Shown: piece by piece, positions 17,556 to 25,520 of the stretch
How positions within the stretch are numbered: position 1 is the stretch's first letter
Layout of the letters: every line of letters begins with the position of its first letter
Assembly (NCBI RefSeq): GCF_036014015.1
Contig: NZ_CP107905.1
Coordinates: 6,324,001 to 6,388,000, forward strand
From: Streptomyces sp. NBC_00457
GTDB lineage: Bacteria > Actinomycetota > Actinomycetes > Streptomycetales > Streptomycetaceae
Direction of reading: 5' to 3'
DNA length: 64,000 nucleotides
Position numbers and translations under genes: made by a program
Notes under the pieces: generated by a model
The model's database searches: none
Told to the model about the DNA's origin: nothing
Seen by the model: only the letters and a program-made list of their open reading frames with translations

Positions 17556-18170
17556 ATGACTGAGGCCGCAACGGTGCGTCGCAGTCGGATCACGCCCGAG
17601 CGCGAGGCCGAGCTGTACGAGGCCGTGCTCGACCTGCTCCGCGAAGTCGGCTACGACGCCCTGACCATGGACGCCGTGGCCGCCCGTACCCGTTCCAGCA
17701 AGGCCACCCTCTACCGCCAGTGGGGCGGCAAGCCCGAGCTGGTCGTGAAGGCCGTGCGGCACAGCAAGCCCGGCCCGTTCGAAGGCCTCGACACCGGCTC
17801 GCTCCGGGGCGATCTGCACGCCCACATGGAGCAGACGGACGACTGCGAGATGGAGCAGAACGCCGGGCTCATGCGAGGCCTGGCGATGGCGGTGCACAAC
17901 AACCCCGACCTCCTGCGCGAGTTCCGCGAAAAGCTCGTCGAGCCGGAAATGGCGGAGTTCAACCGTGTGCTGCAACGGGCGGTCGACCGGGGCGAGATCC
18001 GGGCGGACAACCCGGCGCTGGGCTATGTGACGCACATGATGGTCGGTGCGTTCGTCGCCCGGGGCCTGATCGAGGACCGGCCGCCGACCCGGGACTTCCT
18101 CACCTCGTACATCGACGCCGTGGTCCTCCCCGCCCTCGGCATCACCGCGAACCGGTCTGCCGACCGGTAG
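17556..18170 (+). CDS. TetR-family regulator
   Basis: A 204-residue TetR repressor. The helix-turn-helix reads LREVGYDALTMDAVAARTRSSKATLYRQWGGK (about residues 27-58), and the C-terminal domain resembles TetR_C_16-type ligand domains. ATG at 17556 is preferred: it follows GAGAAGGTGAG and starts just before the HTH, whereas the in-frame GTG at 17433 would translate through the operator sites. It lies 138 bp upstream of an MMPL exporter on the same strand, the usual repressor/pump pairing. Two matching palindromes upstream suggest autorepression. Confidence 0.9.
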   Translation: MTEAATVRRSRITPEREAELYEAVLDLLREVGYDALTMDAVAARTRSSKATLYRQWGGKPELVVKAVRHSKPGPFEGLDTGSLRGDLHAHMEQTDDCEMEQNAGLMRGLAMAVHNNPDLLREFREKLVEPEMAEFNRVLQRAVDRGEIRADNPALGYVTHMMVGAFVARGLIEDRPPTRDFLTSYIDAVVLPALGITANRSADR

Positions 18171-18308
18171 TTCACCGGCAATTCCCCACTGCAAGCCCCA
18201 CCCCACCTGACGTAACCGCTCACGTCGTCGGGCCGATCACGCCTGCCACCCATCAGGCCGATCACCCCTGCCCTGTTACACCCACGACCTGACCGGGAGT
18301 ACGCCCTC

Positions 18309-20531
18309 GTGGCAACGTTTCTCTACAAACTCGGCCGGCTCGCCTTCAGGCGACGCCACTTCGTCGCCCTGATATGGGTGGCGCTGCTGACGCTCGCGGG
18401 TGTGGGCGCGGCCAGCGCACCCGCAGCGGGTTCCTCCTCCTTCTCGATCCCCGGCACCGAGGCCCAGAAGGCCTTCGACCTGCTGGAGGAGCGCTTCCCC
18501 GGCATGGCCGCCGACGGCGCGACCGCGCGGGTCGTCTTCCAGGCGCCCGACGGGGAGAAGATGACCGACGCCGCCAACAAGGCGACCGTCGAGAAGACCG
18601 TCCAGGACCTGTCCGACGGCTCCGAGGTCACCTCGGTCGCCGACCCGTTCAAGGCGAACGCGGTCAGCAAGGACGGGACGGTCGCGTATGCGGCGGTGTC
18701 GTACGACGTCTCCGGCATGGAACTGAAGGACGCCTCCAAGGAGGCGCTGGAGGACGCCGCGCAGGACGCGCGGGACGCCGGGCTGACCGTCGAGATCGGC
18801 GGTGACGCGCTCCAGGCGACGCCGGAGACCGGTTCCGGCGAGATCATCGGTATCGCCGTCGCCGCGGTCGTCCTCGTCATCACCCTGGGTTCGCTGGTCG
18901 CGGCCGGACTGCCGCTGCTGACGGCGCTCATCGGCGTGGGGATCGGCGTCTCGGGCATCACGGCGCTGGCCAACCCCCTCGACCTCGGTGACACCACGGC
19001 CACGCTGGCCATGATGATCGGCCTCGCGGTCGGCATCGACTACGCGCTGTTCATCGTCTCCCGCTACCGGGCCGAACTCGCCGAGGGCCGGGACCGCGAG
19101 GAAGCGATCGGCCGGGCGGTCGGCACCGCGGGCTCCGCGGTGGTCTTCGCGGGCCTCACGGTCGTGATCGCGCTGGCCGGACTCGCGGTCGTCAACATCC
19201 CGATGCTGACGAAGATGGGCTTCGCGGCGGCCGGCACGGTCGTCATCGCCGTACTGATCGCCCTGACGATGATCCCGGCGCTGCTCGGGTACGCGGGCCG
19301 CAAGGTGCAGCCGGCGGGGTCGAAGAGCAAGTTCCTCGGCCGCCGGAAGTCCGCGTCCGCGGCGCAGACCAAGCCGAACATGGGCACGCGCTGGGCGAGC
19401 TTCGTCGTACGCCGTCCCGTCGCCGTCCTCCTCTTCGGTGTCATCGGCCTCGGAGCCGCCGCGGTTCCGGTCGCGGCACTGGAGCTGGGCCTTCCCGACG
19501 ACGGCTCACAGCCCACGTCCACGACACAGCGACGGGCGTACGACACCCTCTCCGACGGCTTCGGGCCCGGCTTCAACGGGCCGCTGATGATCGCCGGCGA
19601 CGCGAAGGGCAGCGACGATCCGAAGGCGGTCGCGCAGACCACGATCGATGACATCAAGGGTCTGGACGGTGTCGTGTCCGTCAGCCCGGCGGCGTTCAAC
19701 AAGGCCGGGGACACCTTCACCATCACCGTGATCCCCGACTCCAAGCCCTCCTCGACACAGACCGAGGACCTCGTCCACTCCATCCGTGACGCGGGCGGGC
19801 AGATCAAGTCCGACACGGACGCGGACGTACTGGTCACCGGCACCACCGCGATGAACATCGACTTCTCCCAGAAGATGAACGACGCGCTGGTCCCGTACCT
19901 GGCGCTGGTGGTAGGCCTCGCCTTCCTCCTGCTCATCGCGGTCTTCCGCTCGATCCTGGTCCCGCTGAAGGCGGCCCTCGGCTTCCTGCTGAGCGTGCTG
20001 GCGGCGCTGGGCGCCGTGGTCGCGGTCTTCCAGTGGGGCTGGCTGTCCGGCCTCCTGGGCGTCGAGGAGACCGGCCCGATCATGTCGATGATGCCGATCT
20101 TCATGGTCGGCGTGGTCTTCGGCCTGGCGATGGACTACGAGGTGTTCCTCGTGACCCGGATGCGCGAGGCCTACGTCCACGGCGAGAAGCCGAGCCAGGC
20201 GGTCGTCACGGGCTTCAAGCACGGCGCTCGTGTGGTGACCGCCGCCGCGGTGATCATGATGGCGGTCTTCGCGGGCTTCATCGGCTCCAGCGAGTCCATG
20301 ATCAAGATGATCGGCTTCGGCCTCGCGATCGCGGTCTTCTTCGACGCGTTCGTCGTGCGGATGGCGATCGTCCCGGCGGTACTGGCACTGCTCGGCCACA
20401 AGGCCTGGTGGCTGCCGAAGTGGCTGGACCGCGCGCTGCCCAACGTGGACGTCGAGGGCGAGGGCCTGAGGACCGCGGAGGACCGCAGGAACGCGGATCC
20501 GGACGAGGATAGGGAGCTGGTACGGGTCTGA
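18309..20531 (+). CDS. MMPL/RND-family exporter
   Basis: A 740-residue MMPL transporter with about 12 transmembrane helices in two halves. An N-terminal helix (about residues 18-40) is followed by a periplasm-side-type loop (SFSIPGTEAQKAFDLLEERFPG...), then helices 2-6 with MMIGLAVGIDYALFIVSRYR (the conserved proton-relay region), and a second half with PIFMVGVVFGLAMDYEVFLVTRMRE. Such pumps export lipids, siderophores or antibiotics using the proton gradient. GTG start at 18309 with CGGGAG upstream. Probably repressed by the adjacent TetR protein; the substrate is unknown. Confidence 0.93.
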   Translation: MATFLYKLGRLAFRRRHFVALIWVALLTLAGVGAASAPAAGSSSFSIPGTEAQKAFDLLEERFPGMAADGATARVVFQAPDGEKMTDAANKATVEKTVQDLSDGSEVTSVADPFKANAVSKDGTVAYAAVSYDVSGMELKDASKEALEDAAQDARDAGLTVEIGGDALQATPETGSGEIIGIAVAAVVLVITLGSLVAAGLPLLTALIGVGIGVSGITALANPLDLGDTTATLAMMIGLAVGIDYALFIVSRYRAELAEGRDREEAIGRAVGTAGSAVVFAGLTVVIALAGLAVVNIPMLTKMGFAAAGTVVIAVLIALTMIPALLGYAGRKVQPAGSKSKFLGRRKSASAAQTKPNMGTRWASFVVRRPVAVLLFGVIGLGAAAVPVAALELGLPDDGSQPTSTTQRRAYDTLSDGFGPGFNGPLMIAGDAKGSDDPKAVAQTTIDDIKGLDGVVSVSPAAFNKAGDTFTITVIPDSKPSSTQTEDLVHSIRDAGGQIKSDTDADVLVTGTTAMNIDFSQKMNDALVPYLALVVGLAFLLLIAVFRSILVPLKAALGFLLSVLAALGAVVAVFQWGWLSGLLGVEETGPIMSMMPIFMVGVVFGLAMDYEVFLVTRMREAYVHGEKPSQAVVTGFKHGARVVTAAAVIMMAVFAGFIGSSESMIKMIGFGLAIAVFFDAFVVRMAIVPAVLALLGHKAWWLPKWLDRALPNVDVEGEGLRTAEDRRNADPDEDRELVRV

Positions 20532-20569
20532 CGCACGGCGTCTGACGGCGTACAGCTTCTGACAGGACC

Positions 20570-20610
20570 GGCCGGTGAGGGCTCCGTGGGGACGGCGGCC
20601 TTCACCGGCC
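20570..20610. terminator. Hairpin terminator between convergent genes
   Basis: A 9-bp perfect inverted repeat (GGCCGGTGA at 20570 and TCACCGGCC at 20602) between the MMPL gene and the convergent GNAT gene, overlapping the GNAT stop codon. Confidence 0.6.
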
Positions 20611-21276
20611 TTCTGCTGTAGTGCCGCGCTCCTCTGCCGTACTGCGCCCGAGATAGGTGACCGGCCCCGGATCGGGCACCGAGATCTCATGGAAGCCGAG
20701 ACGACGGTAAAAGGCTCGCGCGGGCGTGTTGGCGGTCAGCATCGACAGGTGCACGGCCGGCACACCTCTGCTGTGCAGCGCCCGCAGGAACGCCCGCATC
20801 AACTCCCGTCCGTAACCGCGCCCTTGCCACTCCGGCAGCAGGTCGATGTGGAGATGGGCCGGATAGTCGGCCACCTCGGGCACGAGCATCCGCTCGGGTC
20901 GGCGCAGCAGCGCGACGATCTCCTCATCGGCCGTGCGCGGCGGACCGTCGGGCTCTGGATACCGGTCCGCCACCCTCGGCAGCCACTTCGCCCGGAAGTC
21001 CTCGACGAAGCGAGGGGTGTCCGCGGTCCCCAGGATGTAACCGACGGCCCGCCCGCGCCCGTCGTCCAGCACGAACGCCAGCTCCGGTTCCAGATGGACG
21101 TAAGGCTGCGCGAAGATCACCGGGAAGATGCCGGGGTCGGCGTAGTGGGGACGGGCGTCCTGACCGACGTGGGCGGTGCGGACACAGATGTCGTCGAGGC
21201 GATCGCGATCGGCGGGGCGATAGGGACGTACGGCGGCGGAGGGGACGTCATGTGTCCCGGCGGGCGTAGAGGTCAT
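20602..21276 (-). CDS. GNAT N-acetyltransferase (OGA C-terminal-domain-like)
   Basis: A 224-residue GNAT. Sequence blocks VRPYRPADRDRLDDICVRTA, HYADPGIFPVIFAQPYV, HIDLLPEWQGRGYGRELM and TANTPARAFYRRLGFHE resemble the stand-alone bacterial relatives of the O-GlcNAcase C-terminal acetyltransferase-like domain. The acetyl-CoA loop QGRGYG is intact, so activity is plausible. ATG at 21276 is chosen over longer in-frame starts because it precedes the conserved first strand by a short linker. Divergent from the yceI-like gene. Confidence 0.85.
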   Translation of the reverse strand: MTSTPAGTHDVPSAAVRPYRPADRDRLDDICVRTAHVGQDARPHYADPGIFPVIFAQPYVHLEPELAFVLDDGRGRAVGYILGTADTPRFVEDFRAKWLPRVADRYPEPDGPPRTADEEIVALLRRPERMLVPEVADYPAHLHIDLLPEWQGRGYGRELMRAFLRALHSRGVPAVHLSMLTANTPARAFYRRLGFHEISVPDPGPVTYLGRSTAEERGTTAEGR

Positions 21277-21374
21277 CACCGCATGCTGCCTGTCCGGCAA
21301 GGCCCCCGCCCCCGCAATGCGGTTTTCGTGACGCGCGTCAGGCGCTGGCAAGGGGCCGGACGTATGTTGGCCGT

Positions 21375-21944
21375 ATGGACCCTGCAAGCGGAAAGCACGG
21401 CATCGGTTCGGACACAGGGCAGCTACGGATCAAGACCAGCCGCACCGGGCTGGGCCGCAAGGCCGGGCATGACCTGACGATCGAGGTCACCCGGTGGTCC
21501 GGGGATGTCACGGTCGATGTCGCCGATCCGGGCCGGTCGTCCGTGGTCGCCTCGATCGAGGTCGACTCCCTGGAGGTCCGGGAGGGAGTCGGAGGCCTGA
21601 AGCCGCTGACGGACGACGATCGGGCGGACATCAAGCGGACGATCAGAGAGAAGATCCTCCACACCGCGGAGCACCCGCGCATCACCTTCACCTCGACCGA
21701 GATCGCAGGCACCCCGCACGCCTTCACCGTGACCGGAGACCTCACGATCATGGGCACAACCCATCCGATCACCCTCGAGGCGGGCCTGGACGCCGAGGGG
21801 GGAGTGCATGGCGCCGCCACCGTCGTACAAAGCACCTGGGGCATCAAGCCGTACAAGGCCTTCGCCGGCGCCCTCCGACTCGCGGACGAGGCCCGAATCG
21901 AGTTCGACCTCGCCCCTCTGACCGAGACGGCGGCGCTGGGGTAG
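21375..21944 (+). CDS. YceI-family lipid-binding protein
   Basis: A 189-residue YceI-like protein forming an extended lipocalin-type barrel that binds polyprenoid-like lipids. Conserved features are GQLRIKTSRTGLGRKAGHDLTIEV at the start, DIKRTIREKILHTAEHPRITFTSTEI in the middle and GDLTIMGTTHPITLEA. There is no signal peptide, so it is predicted to be cytosolic, unlike E. coli YceI. ATG start at 21375. Transcribed alone, with its 3' end facing a long repeat-rich gap. Confidence 0.9.
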   Translation: MDPASGKHGIGSDTGQLRIKTSRTGLGRKAGHDLTIEVTRWSGDVTVDVADPGRSSVVASIEVDSLEVREGVGGLKPLTDDDRADIKRTIREKILHTAEHPRITFTSTEIAGTPHAFTVTGDLTIMGTTHPITLEAGLDAEGGVHGAATVVQSTWGIKPYKAFAGALRLADEARIEFDLAPLTETAALG

Positions 21945-22110
21945 CCCTTCCCGGCACTCCCCGGCCCGTCGGCAAGCAGCAATTGGAACGTTCGGGCCAC
22001 GAGTGAGCCAGGATCCCTCGGGTCTCGGCAGCACAGAGGTTGGCCCAAATCTGCCAACTACCGGCTCAGGCAGGACCAGCGAGGCCCATGCGACTCGCGA
22101 GGTAGGACCG

Positions 22111-22290
22111 CGCCCCACCCACCGCCCCGCAAGCCGCTGACCCGACCCGGCATGCCGCCACCCCACCGACGCGCCCCACCCACCGGCCGCATGCCGCTGA
22201 GCCTGCCCGGCGTGCCGCCACTCGGCTGACGCGTCCCGCGCCACCCACGCACCGCAAGCCGCTCAGCCCGCCTGGCGTGCTGGCGAGGCG
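22111..22290. repeat. Three degenerate ~60-bp tandem repeats
   Basis: Units start near 22111, 22172 and 22232. Each runs CGCCCCACCCACCG..., then GC(A/G)(A/T)GCCGCT(G/C)A..., then CCGGC(A/G)TGCCGCCA. The third unit is the most diverged. Confidence 0.6.
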
Positions 22291-22384
22291 CGACCGCGCC
22301 GCTCACCTCGGCCCGCATCCCAGCCACCTCACCGCAAACCCACCTCGGCCCCCACCCCTCCGGGCCGCCCGCTCGCTTCCAACC

Positions 22385-22480
22385 CGTGCTGGAGCGAGCC
22401 GAGTCAAGGGTGGCCGGAGGCCATCGGCGCAGCCGACGCGACCGAAGGGAGCGCCCTTTACTCGGCTCGCGGAAGCACGA
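22385..22480. repeat. Long imperfect inverted repeat
   Basis: Arms 22385-22410 and 22454-22480 pair over about 26 nt with four mismatches. The uninterrupted inner arms are GAGCCGAGT(C/A)AAGGG. The 43-nt interior is itself GC-rich and foldable. Confidence 0.65.
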
Positions 22481-22510
22481 CACTGCCAAAGAAGCGGGCG
22501 GCCCCGACGG

Positions 22511-22684
22511 TCACCGGAATTCGCCCTCGCCAGTTTCCGGCCGCCGCCCCCGAGTACTGATCAGCGGATAGGAGTTGATCACAAACGCAGGGTCCTTCAA
22601 CAACGCGTAGAACCGCCGCAGCTCCCCCTCCGTAACCCCATCCCCCCTAAGCTCCACCTCCGCCTGCTCCATGGTCACCTGATT
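22511..22684 (-). pseudogene. SAM-dependent methyltransferase, C-terminal fragment (interrupted by IS)
   Basis: Read on the minus strand from 22684 this encodes NQVTMEQAEVELRGDGVTEG, then ELRRFYALLKDPAFVINSYP and LISTRGRRPETGEGEFR, then a stop at 22511. This is the normal C-terminus of class I methyltransferases. It has no start of its own. Its codon phase continues exactly from the methyltransferase segment ending at 24174 on the other side of the TnpB element, so the two are halves of one gene. Confidence 0.8.
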
Positions 22685-22697
22685 CTTGCGAGGATGT

Positions 22698-22715
22698 CCC
22701 GGCGTTCACGCCGGG
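22698..22715 (+). repeat. Left-end hairpin of the TnpB element
   Basis: CCCGGCG-TTCA-CGCCGGG: a 7-bp stem with a TTCA tetraloop, followed by GAGGA. It mirrors the right-end hairpin and probably is the transposase recognition structure. Confidence 0.65.
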
Positions 22716-22734
22716 GAGGAATCGCATCGCGAAC

Positions 22735-22783
22735 CGGTGACGCGGAGCGTCACCGCGTCCGATGGCCGGGCACGGAGTGCCCG
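22735..22783 (+). other. Two tandem GGA-triloop hairpins upstream of tnpB
   Basis: CGGTGACGC-GGA-GCGTCACCG (22735-22755, 9-bp perfect stem) and CGGGCAC-GGA-GTGCCCG (22767-22783, 7-bp perfect stem), 11 bp apart, within the element's 5' untranslated region. No function can be assigned; they could be a structured leader or part of a guide-type RNA. Confidence 0.6.
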
Positions 22784-22897
22784 CACGGCTGTCCAGCGGA
22801 GCGGCGAATTCGTACGCGCGTGCTGGATGGTCGCGAGGGTGGGTGAATGCGTGCGAAGTTCGCCCGGGTGTGCGATGTGCTGCCTAGGTTTGGGGCT

Positions 22898-24055
22898 GTG
22901 AAGCTGGTGGTGCAGGTGAAGCTGTTGCCGTCGCCGGAGCAGGCGGCGGCGCTGGAGGCGACCTTGCGTGCCTGCAACCGGGCCGCCGACCACGTCTCCC
23001 GGACCGCCTTCCAATCGGGCATCAAGGACCGCAACGGGCCGCAGAAACTGGTCTACGCGGACATCAAGGCCGCCTTCGGCCTGTCGGCACAGCCCGCGGT
23101 GCGGGTGGTGAAGAAGGTCGTGGACGCCTACGGTGCGCTCGCAGCGAGCCTGCAAGCCGGGCGGCTGGGCGGCCCCGAGTCGAAGCGGTACCGCAAGGCG
23201 GTCGGCTCACCGGTCACTTTCCGGCCCGAGGCGGCGCAGCCGTTCGACGACCGGTGCCTGTCCTGGCAGACGGACGCGCGCACGGTGTCGATCTGGACGG
23301 TGGACGGGCGGATGCGCGGCATCCGCTACACCGGCTCGCCGGACCAGCTCAAGACGCTGGCCGAGTACCGCAAGGGCGAGTCCGATCTGGTCCAGCGGGG
23401 CGGGAAGTGGTTTTTGATCGCGACCTGCGACATTCCCGATCCCGAGGTGTATGAGCCGGCTGACTGGATCGGTGTTGACCGCGGCATCGTCAATCTCGCT
23501 ACCACCAGTGACGGCACCAACTACCAGGGCCGTCGGCTGAACCGCTACCGGCGCTGGCAGGCCCGTAAACGCGCCGAACTCCAGGCAAAGCAAAGCCGTT
23601 CGGCCACCCGCCGCCTGGCCCGTCGGGCGAAGAAGGAGCAGCGCCATGCCACCCATGTGAACCACCGGGTCTCGAAGGAGATCGTGTCCGTCGCGCAACG
23701 CACCGGTCGCGGGATTGCCGTCGAGCAGCTCGACGGGATCCGGGACCGGGTACGGCTTCGCCGCGACCAGCGGGGCACCTGGTCTTCCTGGCCGTTCCAC
23801 CAGCTCGGACAGCACCTCGCCTACAAGGCCCGCCGGGCCGGGGTGCCGTTTGTGGAGGTGGATCCGGCGTACACCTCGCAGCGCTGCCCGCGCTGCGGGC
23901 ACACCGAGCGGGCCAACCGGCCCGACCGGGACCGTTTCTCCTGTCGTCGGTGCGGCCTCGCTGGGCCTGCCGATCACGTCGCCGGGGTCAACGTGCGCAA
24001 CCGCGCGCGCTCGGCGTGGGTGTTCGTCACCGCACCCGTCCCCGCACCAGCCTGA
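22898..24055 (+). CDS. tnpB: TnpB, RNA-guided nuclease of IS200/IS605 family
   Basis: About 385 residues. The three RuvC motifs are present: Asp194 in IGVDRGIVNLA, Glu276 in IAVEQLDGIRD, and Asp359 in GPADHVAGVNVRNRA. A four-Cys zinc finger CPRCG...CRRCG lies at about residues 331-350. All catalytic acids are intact, so it may be active. TnpB proteins cut DNA guided by an omega-RNA made from the element's right end. GTG 22898 matches the usual KLVVQVKLLPSPEQ N-terminus; ATG 22847 would add 17 residues. No partner TnpA is encoded nearby, so mobility would need one in trans. Confidence 0.93.
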   Translation: MKLVVQVKLLPSPEQAAALEATLRACNRAADHVSRTAFQSGIKDRNGPQKLVYADIKAAFGLSAQPAVRVVKKVVDAYGALAASLQAGRLGGPESKRYRKAVGSPVTFRPEAAQPFDDRCLSWQTDARTVSIWTVDGRMRGIRYTGSPDQLKTLAEYRKGESDLVQRGGKWFLIATCDIPDPEVYEPADWIGVDRGIVNLATTSDGTNYQGRRLNRYRRWQARKRAELQAKQSRSATRRLARRAKKEQRHATHVNHRVSKEIVSVAQRTGRGIAVEQLDGIRDRVRLRRDQRGTWSSWPFHQLGQHLAYKARRAGVPFVEVDPAYTSQRCPRCGHTERANRPDRDRFSCRRCGLAGPADHVAGVNVRNRARSAWVFVTAPVPAPA

Positions 24056-24148
24056 ACAGGCCGGATTGTGGGGAGATGCGACCCGTGACCGTCCTGTCGT
24101 AGGGGGCAGTCGGGAGCGCGACAAGGTGTGAACGACCGAGTACACAAG

Positions 24149-24168
24149 CTCGGCCGTTCACGGCCGAG
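24149..24168 (+). repeat. Right-end hairpin of the TnpB element (omega-RNA scaffold candidate)
   Basis: CTCGGCCG-TTCA-CGGCCGAG, an 8-bp stem followed by AAGGT and then host sequence. In TnpB systems the omega-RNA scaffold ends here and the guide is read from the flank, which would be the methyltransferase sequence starting at 24174. Confidence 0.65.
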
Positions 24169-24173
24169 AAGGT

Positions 24174-24820
24174 GACGCGATGCAGGTCGATCCCCGTGCC
24201 GCCGCCCGCCCAGGACTCCGCGTACGTCGTCGCCGTGACGTCCGTGAGCCCCGCCCGTGTCATCGCCGAAGGCACCCGGCGTCCCCACGCCACATCGGCG
24301 CCCGCCTTCTCCAACTGGGCCAGCAGCGCGGCCTGGACGTGGGTGAACAGGGCGGTGGAAGCCTCATCCGGGGTCGCGAGAACCGGAATCCACGTGCAGC
24401 GAACTCCTCCAACAGGAGCCATCCGCCCGGCCGCAGGGCTGCCACGAGCCGTTCAAGTACGGCGATCCGCTCCGGCAGGTGCAGCAGGACCAGCCGGGCG
24501 TGGATCACGTCGTAGTCGCCGCCCGGCAACGGATCGTTGACGATGTCGTGGCGCAGCAGGCGCACCTGCGGCGGCCGGGGCCGGGACTCGGCCCAGCGGG
24601 GGTCGAGGTCGGTCACCGTGACCTCCCCCTCCGGACCGACCCGTTCCCCCATCCACGCCCCCAACGAGCCGCCGCCCCCGCCGACTTCCAGGCAACGGAA
24701 ACCGGGGGCCAGGCCGGTCAGTTCCAACTGGCGGCGGGAGACGCGGTCGTAGCACGACTCCAGGGTCGAGAAGCGGTCGGGAGTGCGGGCGTCGGTGTTG
24801 TCGAACAGGTAGCGGGACAT
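24174..24820 (-). pseudogene. SAM-dependent methyltransferase, N-terminal part, frameshifted
   Basis: The ATG at 24820 (GGGAGAAACTCC upstream) opens a class I methyltransferase with motif I FRCLEVGGGGGSLGAWM (about residues 42-58), motif II VTVTDLDPRW and motif IV DYDVIHARLVLLHLPE. Near 24391-24396, after LLLEEF, the reading frame shifts (consistent with one missing base) and homology continues in another frame as WIPVLATPDEASTALFTHVQ to GIDLHRV, where the TnpB element begins. The rest of the gene is at 22511-22684. Doubly broken, so certainly non-functional unless the frameshift is a sequencing error and the element excises. Confidence 0.85.
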
Positions 24821-24831
24821 GGAGTTTCTCC

Positions 24832-24894
24832 CTCTGCGGGCTCTGCGGGCTCTGCGGGCTCTGCGGGCTCTGCGGGCTCTGCGAGCTCTGCGCG
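24832..24894. repeat. 9-bp tandem repeat, seven units
   Basis: CTCTGCGGG repeated: five exact copies followed by two single-step variants (CTCTGCGAG, CTCTGCGCG). It lies in the 5' leader of the methyltransferase pseudogene, starting 12 bp from its ATG, in the gap to the divergent ybaK-like gene. Confidence 0.9.
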
Positions 24895-24959
24895 GGGCGC
24901 GGTGACACCGATGAAAACGAACGCGAAGGGCAACGGTGTTGTGAGTTAGCGTGCCGTTC

Positions 24960-25520
24960 ATGACGACCTCCGCCGCCTCCGCCACCGAAGACTCCGGAGC
25001 CCACCCCCGATTCGCCGAGGCACTCCAACAGCTGGGGCTCGGTGAACTCCACAGCCGCATCCGCCGCTTCCCGGACGCCACCCGCACCGCCGCCGAGGCC
25101 GCCGCCGCCATCGGGTGTGAGCTGAGCCAGATCTGCAAGTCGCTGATCTTCGCGGCGGACGGCGTACCGGTACTGGTGCTGATGGACGGGGCCTCGCGGG
25201 TCGACGTGGAGCTGGTGCGGCGGGAACTCGGTGCCGAGAAGGTGACGCGCGCGAAGGCGGACGTCGTACGGGAGACGACCGGGTACGCGATCGGAGGCGT
25301 GCCACCCTTCGGGCACCGCACAAAGACCCGGGTACTCGCCGACCGTTCCCTGCTCGACCACGACCTGGTGTGGGCCGCCGCCGGAACCCCGTACACCGTC
25401 TTCCCCATGGAGCCCAAGACGCTGATCACCCACGCCGGCGCGAACCTCGTGGACGTACGCGAGCAGGACACCCACAACCAGGACGCCCACAACCAGGACG
25501 CCCCCGAGCCCACCCCGTGA
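24960..25520 (+). CDS. YbaK/EbsC-family aminoacyl-tRNA deacylase
   Basis: A 186-residue protein of the YbaK/ProX editing superfamily, which hydrolyses mischarged aminoacyl-tRNA (typically Ala- or Cys-tRNA-Pro). The conserved core is CELSQICKSLIFAADG (lysine-containing motif at about residues 52-67), VELVRRELGAEKVTRA and GYAIGGVPPFGH (the GxxPFG loop). The C-terminal tail has a DTHNQDAHNQDA duplication. ATG at 24960 is preferred; GTG 24951 is an alternative. Its stop overlaps the DMT transporter GTG by 4 bp. Confidence 0.88.
   Translation: MTTSAASATEDSGAHPRFAEALQQLGLGELHSRIRRFPDATRTAAEAAAAIGCELSQICKSLIFAADGVPVLVLMDGASRVDVELVRRELGAEKVTRAKADVVRETTGYAIGGVPPFGHRTKTRVLADRSLLDHDLVWAAAGTPYTVFPMEPKTLITHAGANLVDVREQDTHNQDAHNQDAPEPTP

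Larger units (their letters stand above)
21945..22510. other. 566-bp gene-free region with degenerate repeats
   Basis: No plausible coding region is seen. Reading frames here are compositionally biased shadows of repeats. The stretch contains three degenerate ~60-bp tandem units (22111-22290) and a long imperfect inverted repeat (22385-22480). It ends at the 3' end of the interrupted methyltransferase. Confidence 0.6.
22685..24173 (+). mobile_element. TnpB-only IS200/IS605-type element
   Basis: About 1489 bp. It is bounded on both sides by halves of one methyltransferase gene that rejoin in frame if the element is removed. It carries a single tnpB and no tnpA. Subterminal hairpins with the same CGTTCACG centre lie 13 bp from the left end (22698-22715) and 5 bp from the right end (24149-24168), as expected of IS200/IS605 ends. 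The empty site would read ...CACCTGATT/GACGCGATG..., so the flank left of the insertion ends CTGATT (a candidate TAM). Exact ends carry 1-2 bp uncertainty. Confidence 0.75.

Noticed and set aside
13797..18206. A 1469-residue open frame antisense to the tricorn gene
   Set aside because: Pro/Arg/Gly-rich translation typical of the opposite strand of high-GC coding DNA; the tricorn frame has clear catalytic motifs and family blocks.
22698..22783. CRISPR-like array
   Set aside because: The hairpins differ in sequence and there are no repeated spacers; they are separate stem-loops within an IS element.
22847..22897. ATG 22847 as tnpB start
   Set aside because: The added 17 residues do not resemble TnpB N-termini, while KLVVQVKLLPSPEQ from 22898 does; kept only as an alternative.
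24826..24900. Collagen-like or Ala-Arg repeat protein encoded by the 9-bp repeat
   Set aside because: The frames are open only because the unit is a multiple of three; the real methyltransferase start lies downstream with a proper ribosome site.
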